Origin: Cokeromyces recurvatus
Lineage: Eukaryota; Mucoromycota; Mucoromycetes; Mucorales; Mucoraceae
Direction: 5' to 3'
Length of the DNA: 64,000 bases
Assembly: GCF_025118155.1 (NCBI RefSeq)
Contig: NW_026251417.1
Coordinates: 186,001-250,000 of the forward strand
Both the position numbers and the translations under genes were made by a program. Under the pieces are notes generated by a model. The model saw nothing but the letters and a program-made list of their open reading frames with translations, was not told the origin of the DNA and made no database searches. Below are positions 33,279 to 45,267 of the stretch, one piece after another. Every line of letters starts with the position of its first letter. Positions within the stretch are counted from its first letter, which is position 1.

Positions 33279-34152
33279 CAAATTTTTATTTTAAAAGCAT
33301 GTAATTATATGCTTTCGTATATAATAGAATGCTTTTTACTGAATATTTCTAATAAACATAGAGTCATTAAATCCAATTTATATACTATATTAGGGAATCC
33401 ATATTGTTTATTAACATTTGTAAAATGGTATAGATGTATAATAAGCTTTAATATAGAATACAGTTTTTATTAAGATATAATTTGAATTTTATTTATAATT
33501 CTAAATAGAGAAATAATAATAAAAATAAAAAAGATAAAAATAGGTTTTGTCATTAAATTAATTATTAAAGGTCTCATTATGTCTTAGAATAATTTATGTG
33601 TCATTCTTTGGAAGAAAAAAAAAAAAAAAAAAAGGGATGATAAGGAGCAAAGCAATAAAAGTACAGTTTTCTTTTTTTTAATTTAATTTAATTGTAATGT
33701 ATTCTAATTATGGGATAAATTTATACATCATCATTTACAACTATTGAAGGCGTAATTGTTAGCTTAAGAGATATTATTTTCTTGCTGACTAAAGCTTATT
33801 GCTTCTATGGAAGAATCAAATTAAGCATTATACTTGAGTTAAACGACCTCCAAAGTATTGCAAATCTATCCGATTTATCTATCTCTATAAATACATACAA
33901 ATATAAAAAAATAGGTAAATTATAAAATTAGCTTTCTTTTTTTCGTACGTGAGAACAAAGCTATAATATTGAATATCTACCAAGAAAATAGTTTACAGAA
34001 AGTATTCAATTTGACTTACTACCTCTTATCCATATATTAAATATATAGTTTTATATCTAATATGGACAGTACTTTATTTATTTATTTTTTAAAACGTAGA
34101 CAGAGAATTAGAACTAGTGAAAATTTAATACTAAATTATATCTTTTGTGTAT

Positions 34153-34192
<40 letters not shown>

Positions 34193-37103
34193 TTAAATAA
34201 CTCTAAACGTTTTATTTAACATGTGGCTACTACTACAAGAAATTCCATAAGTATCAAAGGATATAGTAGCTAAAATTTTAAATTACTGCAGTTTAGCAAC
34301 CTTTTGTTTTCATTTTATCATATGAAATCTCACATCCTCCATTGCACAATTCATACATATTTTTATTATGCTGTATTGCCCTAGTCAGTTTAAAAAGGAG
34401 AAGATAATTAAAAAAAAAAAACCTCCCTTTTAGGAATCACTAGGAAAAAAAAAGGTGAAAGAAGAAAGTTAGAAACAATATGAGTATACTAGTCTATGAT
34501 GAGGACAATCAATATGTCAGTTTGGTACCAGAATAGACAAGAAGAGGAGGAGAGGGAAGTGTTTAATGAAATAGATTATCCCGTTTCATGCAAACTGATA
34601 CGGATCGTCGGATAAATAAACTAACCAAGGGGAAGCTTACTGCCGAAACTTGGGTCCCTTCAGAAGTAGTTGGTTGAGGAAAAAGGAAAATTGGATCAGC
34701 AATAGTTCTGAATTATAGATATAGTCTTTTAACCTAAGAATTAGATGATTTCAAAAATAAAAAAAAAATAAAAAAAAAAATACTGAACAATCTATTTTGT
34801 TTGTTTGATTTTTAAATAAAAATTAAATTTAATATGTATTTGAGGTGGGATTTTGGTAGATCAAAAAATGTGTTCCTGCTAGAATAGTTTATCCTATAAA
34901 GGTATATTTCTATTTTAATATTAGGTGGTGTCATTTTTGAGACAGACATCATTAATTTAGCTTTGTAAAAACTAAAAGCTATTAAAGAACTGAAGACGAA
35001 AAAAAAAAAAAAAAAAAGTGAGAAAATACTTTGGATGTTAGTATAGTAATTGGAACTAGATATGAGTATTTTATGCTGTTAATTGATATCATAATAGATA
35101 CCCTAGTAACATATATATGTATATACATATATCAAGAAAAATAGCTACTAATAGTTAGTAAAAGCCTATTAAGTCTTACTAAATATGTCACAATTTCATA
35201 CATATGACAATGCTAAGAATATGTGTGAGTGTCAAGGTTACCATATAGCCTGTTTATTTTCATATATTCCTATCAAGAGATTTTCGCCCAAAGTCAAAAA
35301 TAGCAGTAGATGTGATTATCTCTCTGATAAGCTCAATGAATTATTGATTCTGCAAAAAAAAAAAAAAAAAAAAAAAAAGGTAACTCATTAGATATAAAAG
35401 ATTGGATATTATATTACATAGCATTTTTCTTTGATACATTGCCTTTAAGCAGATATAAATATATAATTAAGCTATTTATTTATTTCTTTTGGCTAATGCC
35501 TTATTAATTCAAACTATACTTATTTCTGTACCATATCTAACGAATACTGGATAAATAAAATAAAAAGGTCATACAAAATATAATTCTGACCTGCCAAAAA
35601 AAAAAGGAAAGGAAAAAAGGAAAAAAGGAAAAAATGGTTTAATTTAGTTAGCCATTTTTCATGTAGGCTATAATTTTAATTAAAAAAGTAACAATATTGG
35701 TATAAACTATGGTCAAGGTATTATCTCATTCATTTTTACTACAATAATTATTAATTATACACATAAAGTCAATATTAACTCTCGAATATAGAGTCTATCT
35801 TTGAACACTAATGATAATAGAAGACAAAAAAAAAGCATTTAAAGCTTTACTAGTGTAAATTGTGCGATATTAGGATAGCAGGTTAAACAACCTTATTACA
35901 TTTAAGTATCTCGGTATGTTATACAAGCGCGAAAAAATGTTACCGTAAGCACCAATTACTGCTTATTTCTCTATTATTATTAATTCAAGTAAAAACCTTC
36001 CTTTCCTGAAACGTGTTCTTTGAAATTGCTGTATATTTATTTCTAATCGTAAAATTAGGATTCATCATACATATTATAATGATCATAGAAGATTATAGAT
36101 ACGAATTTTTATTATTGGTATATCAATAATTGCATATTAGCCATAGCAAAAATTTATGTGTGTAGGCAAAAAGGAGGGTTTTTTTTTTGGCATTGGCACT
36201 TTTGATAATGACAGCTTAGATTTAGTACAGCATTTCAAATATATTTCCATCAAGCCCTGATTCTTTTCTTTTTCACTTGCACTGTTTGACTACTTTGAAT
36301 TTGCACCAATTTTCTTCTGTTATGCGTAATTTACTAATGTTTTCGTATTCTATAACAGCAAGCTGGTAAAATTTAAACAATTCTTGATTATGTAGTTGGA
36401 ACAGGATGTCTTATCTTTTTCAGAATAAAATAATATAACCTTAGCTTGTAAGATCATTGACTTTAGTATCATTGTTCTAAAGTTAGTTAGCAAAATCTTC
36501 ATAAGATTTTTTTATGCTGTCCGTAGAGATTGTAGAAAAATCCTATAGCAAGCATTTTATCATTATCTTCGTGAAAATGTACTTAGTTGAAGGAATAGTA
36601 GTTACGGAAATATAGCACCTGTATGAGATGCATACGTAGTATAATCAAATAAAAGTTATGATTGCTCGATCATTACATGGAGGGGGTATTACAAAATGTT
36701 TGAAATCTTTCTTTAATATCAGATATTTTGGTATGTGTTTTGTATCCTTTACGCTTAACTTGTTGGTGTAATAAACAATTATAATGTAACATTCTTAATA
36801 AATAAGTTTTACACCTGCATTCTGCAAAGCATTTTATATTCATCAATAAATAAGTATATTGAACGAGATACAAAGTAGTATGCTTGCTTCTTCTTTCTTT
36901 TAACTTCTTCGAAAGAAATGACAGGAAACCCATTGTTATTAACAAAGTTTACAGACAAAAAAAAAAAACTACTTTCTGATATTTAGGGTCCTTGATATGA
37001 AAACTAACATATATGTCTTAAGATCATAAGACTAAAGAAATAAAGGCTTTATTTATATGCATTCCTATCAAAGAGGAAGTTTAAGACCTATATTTTTGTC
37101 AAT

Positions 37104-37140
<37 letters not shown>

Positions 37141-37367
37141 TTGGAGCCAATATTACATGAGCAACTTTTGAAATTCCGCGTATTGTAAGAAGCACAAATT
37201 GATATACATGATTTTTAAACAGAGACACTTTTTATACTCAAAGTGCTACAATCTTTTACTAAGAAATAAGTGGAGAAAATGATAAGTAGTCTCTTTTTTT
37301 TGTTACATTGTTCTTTCATATTTTTCTTTCTTTCTCTCTTTTAATTTTTACAATAAACATTTGAGAA
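33244..37367. other. 4.1-kb gene-poor AT-rich region
   Basis: I find no reading frame with family features. There are several long homopolymers (A run 33247-33277, T run about 34157-34191, A runs at about 35355-35378 and 37107-37138). Short open frames at 35185-35391 (plus) and 36673-36945 (minus) are unsupported. The minus frame has a Cys/Lys-rich composition that could be element debris, but I cannot place it. Confidence 0.5.
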
Positions 37368-39384
37368 ATGACTCATTTAAGGTACAAGAATAAAATATAT
37401 CGTTTTCTCTCCTTCTCTAATTTACTTAACATATGTGATACTTGTAGTGATTTTTCTTACCTTGGTAATAATATAACTTTCTCTTTTTTCCCTCAAAAAA
37501 ATTTTAATAGTGTCATATAAATAGAAAGATGTGCGATTTGGACGTATATATCTGTATTTTTAGGCTATAGTATTTACATTGGCGATAGATTTAGATGCTT
37601 AAGACTAAGATCAATTATATCTGGAGAATTGAAATCAATCATTTCAGTACTTTTAATATTAATGATGTTAATGCAGTTTATGTGGGGTAATTTAGTTTAT
37701 CTTTATTCTCCAGTTTACTAAATCTCCTAAATAGATATTGTATCGACATATGTGAAATACGATGAAGGCTTTATAGTTTATGAGGGAACTATTATTACCA
37801 AACCTTTTATTAAATGGTCTTCTACACATCAAAGAAATATGATGGTAAATTATAATTGGATTAATCTTGTGATACGTTCTTTGTTGTACCAATCCTTATT
37901 GCTCTTTTTTTTTTTGGTAGGCAATGGATTACGTAGAATGCGTTACTTTCTCATTACAAGTTGGTGTATTCTTTTTAATGCAATCATTTTGGAATTACCT
38001 TTCTAACACAGTTGCTAAAAAAAGTTTTATGAGTTCTTTTGAATTTAAATTTTATATTGTCTGGTATATTTATTGAAATCTATTAACTATATAATACATA
38101 CTGAACTTGTATAAATCTCAGGGCACTAGGAAGTATGGCCTTATTTCCTATCCTTCAATGGATCTTTCGAGATGATATATATAAGCGTGAAGGTATTCCA
38201 CAGCTTGCTTACGGTATTGAAAGTAAATTATTATGATTATGTATAATTCACGTGAATTTGTCGAGTAACATTACTTTTTTTTTTTTTTTTAAAAAAAAAA
38301 AGTCCTTTTGGCTGCTTTATTAGGAATTCGGTCTCATCTCCGTTTTAAGCGTATGATTGCATTATCACAAAGAAGTAATAGTGTAAGCAATAAGCCTGTT
38401 GCTTCCAGACTTGGTTATTTCAAAGATATGAACTTACAGATTTCTATCATCTTATTCAGTTATGGTTCGTCTTTTATTATTCTTTGTTCTGATGGTTTAA
38501 CTGAAAGCAAGATCATTAATAGTAATAAGTTTGCTACAGATACTATTATTACAAATGTAAATATTTGCACAGTTCTCCTTTGGTTACTTTTGGTATGGCT
38601 CAAAAATATATACATGTATAATATAAGTCTTATGTTTTTTTTTGAATAGATAGCTATTTTTCATCCTCGTCCTCAATATACTCGTAATATGATGGATACC
38701 TCAATCAATACAATTAACGAATCGAGTTACCGTTATTCAAATACGCCAAGATCACAAATAACTAGTAATAAATATAACATCAACGAAAGTTCTCCAGGAA
38801 TTACTGGAAATACGTTAACTGATAACAAATACACAATGTCTTCTAACAATATAAATGATAATAATGGTGGATTCATGCGTGCTATGTCCCCTGTTACAGT
38901 GAATATTCCTTATTCGCCTACGAATGATACTATGCCTTTAACCTCTTACTCAAATATGGGTAACGTATCTTTATCACCCCCTAATGTAGCAAAAAAGATG
39001 GCCTATAAGCAGCAGTCTCATAGCTTGGCTGTTGAAGATCCATATAGTAATCAACCTGTCATGTTCTCCATGATGGATATTGCTACTGTTAAAGGCCAGT
39101 CTAAGCCTTTATCAAAATCTAATAACAATACTGTCACATATCCTCGTCAAGAACACTTTCCCATATATGAAGTCAATAATGATATTCATGCTAAATCTTC
39201 TCAAAACAATACATATATGGACGATCATCTAAATTATGTACAAACTACAAATATTACTGCGTCCCGTCCATCTTGGGAATACACGATCAATCAGGTAGCT
39301 CCATCGTCTAATTTTACTAGACAATCAGATGATCAAATGGTCCGTGAATGGTTATCGCAGTCCCCAGATAGACGAAATACATAG
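37368..39384 (+). CDS. unnamed seven-helix-like membrane protein with long polar tail
   Basis: Eight exons (37368-37381, 37448-37509, 37564-37686, 37735-37844, 37921-38063, 38122-38222, 38303-38592, 38650-39384) sum to 525 residues. The extracellular-type N-terminus has NNITFSFFPQKNF. RFRCLRLRSIISGELKSIIS leads into helices; STYVKYDEGFIVYEGTIITK is a loop. Then VECVTFSLQVGVFFLMQSFW, NYLSNTVAKKSFMSSFEFKF, ALGSMALFPILQWIFR, LLAALLGIRSHLRFKRMIAL and ISIILFSYGSSFIILCSDGL. The last helix ends IAIFHPRPQYTRN. The final 220 residues are polar, rich in Asn, Ser, Thr and Tyr, as in a signalling tail. I associate FKFYIVWALGSM and LQWIFR with an unnamed Mucoromycota family, often with seven helices. The exon 2 donor (GTGTCA) is weak. 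Receptor function is a guess. Confidence 0.75.
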
Positions 39385-39824
39385 TATAATTATACCATGT
39401 ACGTCACATTATAATAGAAAAAGCAACAACAACAACAACAACAACAACACGAATCTATAACATGTATATGTATTACATAGCCTATTATATTCCTATCTAT
39501 GATAGTATTAGTTCTTTCTTGCTTGCACTCTCTCTCTCTCTTTTTTTTTTTAAATTATTTTTGATACTCTTACACCAAAAACTGTTATAATTTATTCTGT
39601 ACAATATATTAATTTTTATTTGTTATATGATCATGCTTTAGTTTGGTGATACATTTTTATTTTAGGTAAGATAAGCTTTTTCTTTTGTGGTACACTAATT
39701 GAAAAGTTATAAAGCAAGCAATAAATGACATGTACACTCTCTTTGAACCATCATGAAAACACATAAATATGTACACATGAGCTTTTTCTTTTTAATTTAA
39801 TATAATTTCAAAATAATTCTTGTG
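39385..39824. other. convergent 3' spacer
   Basis: This spacer lies between the membrane-protein stop and the helicase stop. An AAC repeat at 39424-39450 follows the stop codon of the membrane gene, and a TC run sits at about 39528-39541. No gene is seen. Confidence 0.6.
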
Positions 39825-40041
39825 TTACTTCGTGACAAACTCACTAAATCTCAAGTCAGATTCTTCGCTCAAATACTCTATCCATCTTTTTAAGAAGTCA
39901 CCATCAAAACGAGAGGCAGGTTTTGAACCACCCTTATTACCAAGTAGAGTCTCTGAATCACAGATTACACATAAATGTCTCTTTGCTCTTGTCATTGCAA
40001 CTAAATAGATACTATTAATCTTTTACTCTCTCTCTCTCTCT

Positions 40042-40102
<61 letters not shown>

Positions 40103-42544
40103 ATTAAGTCGTCTTTTTTCTGCTAAGAAACCTACTTCACCAGTTTCATTTGATCTAACTAATGAAAACAAAATGGCTTCTTTTTCACGACCTTGAAAGC
40201 CATCTACAGTACCAATCTCAATACCTGGCCAGTTTTCACGAATGTCTCTTTTTAATTTAGAGACTTGAAGAGCATAAGGTGTAATAACACCAATTTGGTC
40301 TTCTTCCAAGCCATCATCTAATAAAGCACGGATATGGGATACAGCCAGCTCTACCTCGAGTTCATTTGCTTTGCTTTGTTCTTCTTGGGTATCATCTACT
40401 ATTTCATGTGTCAATCCTGTATCTGATGTATCTATCATAATTAGTGGAACATCTGTATTTTCGGTATCTTCAACACCAGGTAAATCAACTAAAAGATGGC
40501 TAGCAACACTTTCATCAGCTATAAGTTTATTTTCATACAGTTCTCTTGAGCTAAATTCCATAATCTTCTGATGCATTCGATATTGAACCATTAACATACG
40601 TTTAATAGAATCACCATACATACCAAGCAATCTATCAAACAATGTAGTTGAAAGATCAGTATCAGTTGGTAATTCTCCTTTCTTCAATTTTTTTTTAACA
40701 TTTGTAATCTTAATAGGTGTTTTGATTGTTGGAGGTAATTGTAGATGATCTCCAGCCTATAGATAATAAGAAACATTTAGGAACGCAATATTCTAAAAAC
40801 AAGATAATAAATAAACTTACCAAAATAGCTTTTTTAGCTTTTAATAATGCAATCCAGCATTCTGCTTCCAAAGCTTGTGTTGCTTCATCTATAATAACCA
40901 CATCAAACTCTCGGTTTGAGATGCTTCGGCTTCCAGCACTATTATGTATAAATATGGATATATATGTATATAATTTTTTTTTAGTCCTCCGTTGGTTTAG
41001 GTTATACATACAAATCATCTTACCCATTTAAAGTAGAGATAGTAACTTGAGCGTTTGTCAAAACTTCATCTATAACTTTTTTCTCTCTTGCTCTATAATC
41101 TTTACGTAGATCCTTCACTAAACCATACATAGCTCTTCGCTCGGATCTATTCTTGGATTTCCCTATCTTTGCTAATGTTTCATCCATTTCTTTTCTTATA
41201 TCAGACACAATTTGACCCGAATCACAGGTACGAGTAATAATATCAAGTGTATGATCTAGTACAGACGGTAATACTCTAGCAGGATGTCCAATACGAACGA
41301 TATCAAGTCGATACTGAGCAAGTCTTTCAACCAAATTATCTAAAGAGTTATCGGTGAATAAAATCTATTTGTATACATGTATGAAAGAGTATACTATACC
41401 AACAGAGATATTTGAAGGACCACATACAAGGACACGTTTCTTTTGATTGATGGATAATTGTCGAATAATTTCTACAAGCGTATATGTCTTGCCCGTCTAA
41501 CAAAATAAATAAATAAAAAAAAAATTAATCCACATATGTATTTGCATAAACTTTTTTTTTTCGTATCTGTTTTACTCCTGGTGGACCATGGATCAAGGCT
41601 ATTTCGGGAGAACCAAGAGCAAATCGAACAGCTTCCTTTTGAGATTCATTTAAAGTTTCATCGAAAAATGTAATATCTGATATTGACTGAACTGAAGATA
41701 ATCTAGTTTGCCCTAGCAATACATTAATCAAGTTTGATCCACCTTCTTCACACTTTTTTTGTAATGTTTCCAGACCTTTCAGCATTCTATTGTTCAAGAG
41801 TTAATATGTATTATAATTTGTGAAACCTATTTACCTTTCATAAGTAATACTGTTTGCAAGTTGAATACTATAGCGATAATAATGATAAATATAACTAGTT
41901 AGAAAACAACAATAAAAACAAAAAAAAAAAACAAACTCTCTCTCTCTCTCCCTCATTCATTCCATTCAGATAAGTTACATTACATTTGACAGCGTTCCTG
42001 TATTTCATTAGGTAATTCTTCATCCAGTTCCTGAAGAGCTAAAGTAATTTTCGAGTCAGTTACTCGAAGTACAACACCAGACCATTTAGCCACTTGCTTT
42101 GAAGGTTTATCTTTTTTGTATTCATCTAAACCAACAATGTCTCCAGTTGTAATCTTATGCGCAGGAAAGACAGGCGGTAATTTAGTTGGATTAGCAAGCT
42201 CAAGATCGATTAAACTATATATATATTTGTATATATATATATATATATATATAATGTTAATCACAAGGTGTCCAAATATATAATCATATATAAATGTGTA
42301 TATAAAGACCTTTTTCCCCCTAAACCAGTTCTCATGCCTATAATGTTTAAATAAATGTCATTAAATCCAGTAAAGCTACAAATGGATCACTAGAGCTACC
42401 TGTCACTTTTAAGCCAACTAACGCAATTCCGCGACGTTGAAGTTGAATAGGGGCATACGATGATAAAAGTTTCAATGTCTCATCAACATCTATTTTCTTT
42501 TCTGTTTCAATTAACTTTATTTGATGTTCAATGAACTTTTTCAT
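39825..42544 (-). CDS. HCS1: SF1B (UPF1-like) helicase, IGHMBP2/HCS1 type
   Basis: About eight exons run on the minus strand from MKKFIEHQIKLIETEKKIDV (42544) to SEESDLRFSEFVTK (39825). The N-terminal domain has LLSSYAPIQLQRRGIALVGL and a beta-barrel with ITTGDIVGLDEYKKDKPSK. Helicase motifs appear in order: Q motif LNESQKEAVRFAL, Walker A IHGPPGTGKT across an intron, Ia VLVCGPSNISVDNLVERLAQ, Walker B VVIIDEATQALEAECW, III ILAGDHLQLPPTI, IV MLMVQYRMHQKIMEFSSREL, V EIGTVDGFQGREKEAILFS and VI VAMTRAKRHL. The order and wording match IGHMBP2/SMUBP2 and yeast Hcs1, a DNA/RNA 5'-3' helicase linked to DNA polymerase alpha and ribosomes. I see no R3H or AN1 zinc-finger C-terminus, so it is the short fungal form. 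The last intron is over half poly-A. Confidence 0.95.
40001..40101 (-). repeat. A55 homopolymer filling most of a helicase intron
   Basis: The last intron of the helicase gene starts GTA on the minus strand and goes straight into a run of 55 A (40099-40045), followed by a GA repeat and a short 3' end with the acceptor TTTAG. The intron is 101 bases long. The splice junction LN|VAMTRAK restores helicase motif VI. Confidence 0.9.
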
Positions 42545-44395
42545 TTTGACTAGCAAAAAATAAGAAAGCTTTGTGCATAAAATTTTATTTATATACTGTG
42601 GTGACTTTATTTATTTTTTATTTTTTTTTACAATCAATTACGAAAAAAAAAAAAAAAGAGAGAGAGAGAGACCTCTATTTAACAGTTTTAAATAACTGGT
42701 TGAGCATGTATGGCTTTAATTAAGTAAGTTTTAATTTGTTGAGTAGTTTAGTTAGTTAATAACTAGGATCAAGAATTGGGAAGGAAATTTTATTTCAAGT
42801 AGTCTAGTTTCCATAGCTACACACTGTTAGTTGATAATCATAACAAATACCAAAGGAAATGATTTGTTAAGTAGAATGAAAAGTAGATATAAAATACAAT
42901 AAACTATTTATAAACAGATATACTTTCAGTAGCAGTAAATAATAAAGATAAGGTTAATATGTATATATATATATATATTTTCATTAGACAATCATCGAAG
43001 TTGTCATTATATGCATTTATTATGCTGTCGTTTGTGACATAAGGAATCAGGAGGAAAGAGGATTTTTATTTCTTGTATGCATTAGCTTTGGTGAGCTTTA
43101 AGATAATCGAATACATATACACAGATTTTAGTTCCATATATTCGTTGTATTCGAATCATTTATAAGTCTTAGCAGGTCATAATATTAGTATATTTAGCAA
43201 GCTATTACTATTTATCTTTATTATACTCCAAAAAAATGAGATAAAAATCCTTTGTATTTCTATCCAAATCGTTGAAATCATCATAAAGATAATGCTGATC
43301 AACATATATGTTGATTAAGGTCGTAGATGATATAACAAAGAATATCGAAAGTTACTACTTGTCCCGAAAAAGTATATATAATTTTACATTAGTTTACTAT
43401 CGTTTTCCAGAAAAAAAAAGTCTTCTATTTATTAATTACAATAAGAGAGTCAGCATCTATTAAAAAGAAAAAAAAAAGTATTTCCTTGTTTCGTTTTAAA
43501 GTAAAATAATATTTAGGAGAGTTTTGAAGGGCTTTCAACAGGTATGAATAACATTAAAATTATTCAAGTTCTTTAGTTACTATCAACTGGATTATATAAA
43601 AATACTGAGTTTCATAAAGATGGAAGTTGTTCCATAGAAAAGTATTAATTGGGTACTATTAGTATTATATACAAATGTGAATCTTTACTTCAAAATAAAT
43701 AAATAAATTAGATTCCTGTTCAAGTACCAACTTAGTATATCTTGTTTGCACTATCATACATAAAATAAAAATACTTATTTAGATGCTTATTTAATTAATT
43801 GTTTAATAAATCTCAAGTATTCTACTTTTGTTATACTGTTTGTTTCTCTCTATTTCTCTCTCTCTCTCTCCTCTTTGCATTCTATAAAACCCTAAACCCT
43901 AGATAAGGCTTTTTTTGTCACTAATTTTCATTGTATTTATTAAACAGATTGGAAAGCGTTTAGATATTATATGATTGATTGTCTGTAAAGTGTATTTATT
44001 TAACAAAAGGTAGCCCTTTTCGAGCTGAGTTTTGTTTTTATTTTGCGGGGGGGGGTTTGAGGGTTGAGGGAGGGAAAGGAGAGAAAAGAGAAAACGGGAC
44101 GTTTCATACTCTGCAATGTTAAATATCAATATATAATTGTTATAACAACTAATTAATAAGATCAAAGATAAGACACATCTTGAATGTTATGATCAAATTA
44201 CTTGCTTGTATAACTCCAGTTATATAAATATGCATTTAATCCGCGGAAATCTGATAACTTTCCTCCTTATTTATCCTCCCGCGGAAAATGTATTGTAATA
44301 TATCAAACTACATGTGTATAAATAAAATAAACTAGAATTCTATTTTTCCTTTTTTTTTTTCTTTCTTTTCTTTTTTCTTTTAAATTATAGAAAAT
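42545..44395. promoter_or_regulatory. 1.85-kb divergent intergenic region between helicase and GNA1
   Basis: There is no gene here. Notable items, listed as findings, are an 18-bp perfect palindrome at 43298-43315, a double CCCTAAA at about 43887-43903, a run of G tracts at 44047-44074 and two CCGCGGAAA copies at 44241-44249 and 44279-44287, the latter 109-155 bases upstream of the GNA1 start codon. Confidence 0.6.
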
Positions 44396-45210
44396 ATGTC
44401 CGAGATTTCTTTATTTGAATCTAGTTTACTCTCTCCTGAAGTACAATCACAATTACCTTCTGGATATACGCTTCGAGCACTTCGTTCAAATGATTATGAA
44501 AGAGGGTTTCTTGACGTTTTAAAGGTGCTGACTGAAGTTGGAAATCATACTAAAGAAGAATTTAAAGGTAAATTTATAATAGTAGCATATATATATATAT
44601 GTTGTACCTTATACATATTACGCTATAGAACGATTTGAATACATGAAAAAGCACAATCATGAATGTAAGTCGAGACATGTATATACATAAATTTTTTATT
44701 TATATAATAAAACAAATATCTAAATGTTGGAAAAAAAATAGACCATACAATTACCATCTCAGATGATAGTAAAAATCAAGTAGTTGCAGTAGGAACAATT
44801 TTTATTGAAAGAAAGTTTATTCGCAAGAATGGATTAGTGGGTCATATTGAAGATATTGCAGTTAGGGGTAATCAACAAGGAAAGAAATTAGGTCTAAGAA
44901 TTATTCAAGCCCTCAAGTACATTGGTGCTAAACGTGGATGTTACAAAGGTAAAATAGTTATATGATATAAATTGACAATATATATGAATATATACATATT
45001 TATATATCTATATTTGTGTATGTAGTTATTTTAGATTGTTCTGAAAAGGTAAGCTTTGACAATAATTTAACAAATAACACAAATCTAATTCACTTTTGTA
45101 AAAAAAAAAAAAAAAAGAATGTGCCTTTCTATGAAAAATGTGGTTTTACAAGGAAAGAAGTTGAAATGTCTTGGTATGTTCCTCAGCAGCAAGTAAAGGC
45201 TCGTTTGTAG
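44396..45210 (+). CDS. GNA1: glucosamine 6-phosphate N-acetyltransferase
   Basis: Five exons (44396-44567, 44629-44664, 44742-44948, 45026-45048, 45118-45210) give 176 residues, close to yeast Gna1. The GNAT fold shows LPSGYTLRALRSNDYERGFL, then a helix with LKVLTEVGNHTKEEFKERFE, HTITISDDSKNQVVAVGTIF, GLVGHIEDIAVRGNQQGKKL with the acetyl-CoA loop R-x-x-x-x-G-K, then CYKVILDCSEKNVPFYEKCG. The enzyme makes N-acetylglucosamine 6-phosphate for UDP-GlcNAc, the precursor of chitin and glycosylation. The last intron ends in a run of A just before AG, a poor acceptor that still gives the exact family sequence. Confidence 0.97.
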
Positions 45211-45267
45211 TAGTAGAAGATATAAATATAAATCTATATATTTTAATATATTAAAAATAAAAACTAT
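45211..45267. other. 57-base convergent spacer
   Basis: GNA1 and the lipase gene end tail to tail only 57 bases apart, so their 3' UTRs must overlap. Confidence 0.8.

Noticed and set aside
34540..34740. in-frame pieces such as INKLTKGKLTAETWVPS on the plus strand
   Set aside because: The frame is broken by stops and there is no family I recognise. It may be old element debris, but support is too weak to list.
36673..36945. minus-strand 90-residue frame rich in Cys and Lys
   Set aside because: No motif or splice context; it lies in a gene-free stretch and is likely chance.
42980..43890. possible non-coding gene in the helicase-GNA1 spacer
   Set aside because: Only short AT palindromes and repeats are visible; there is no conserved secondary structure I can defend.
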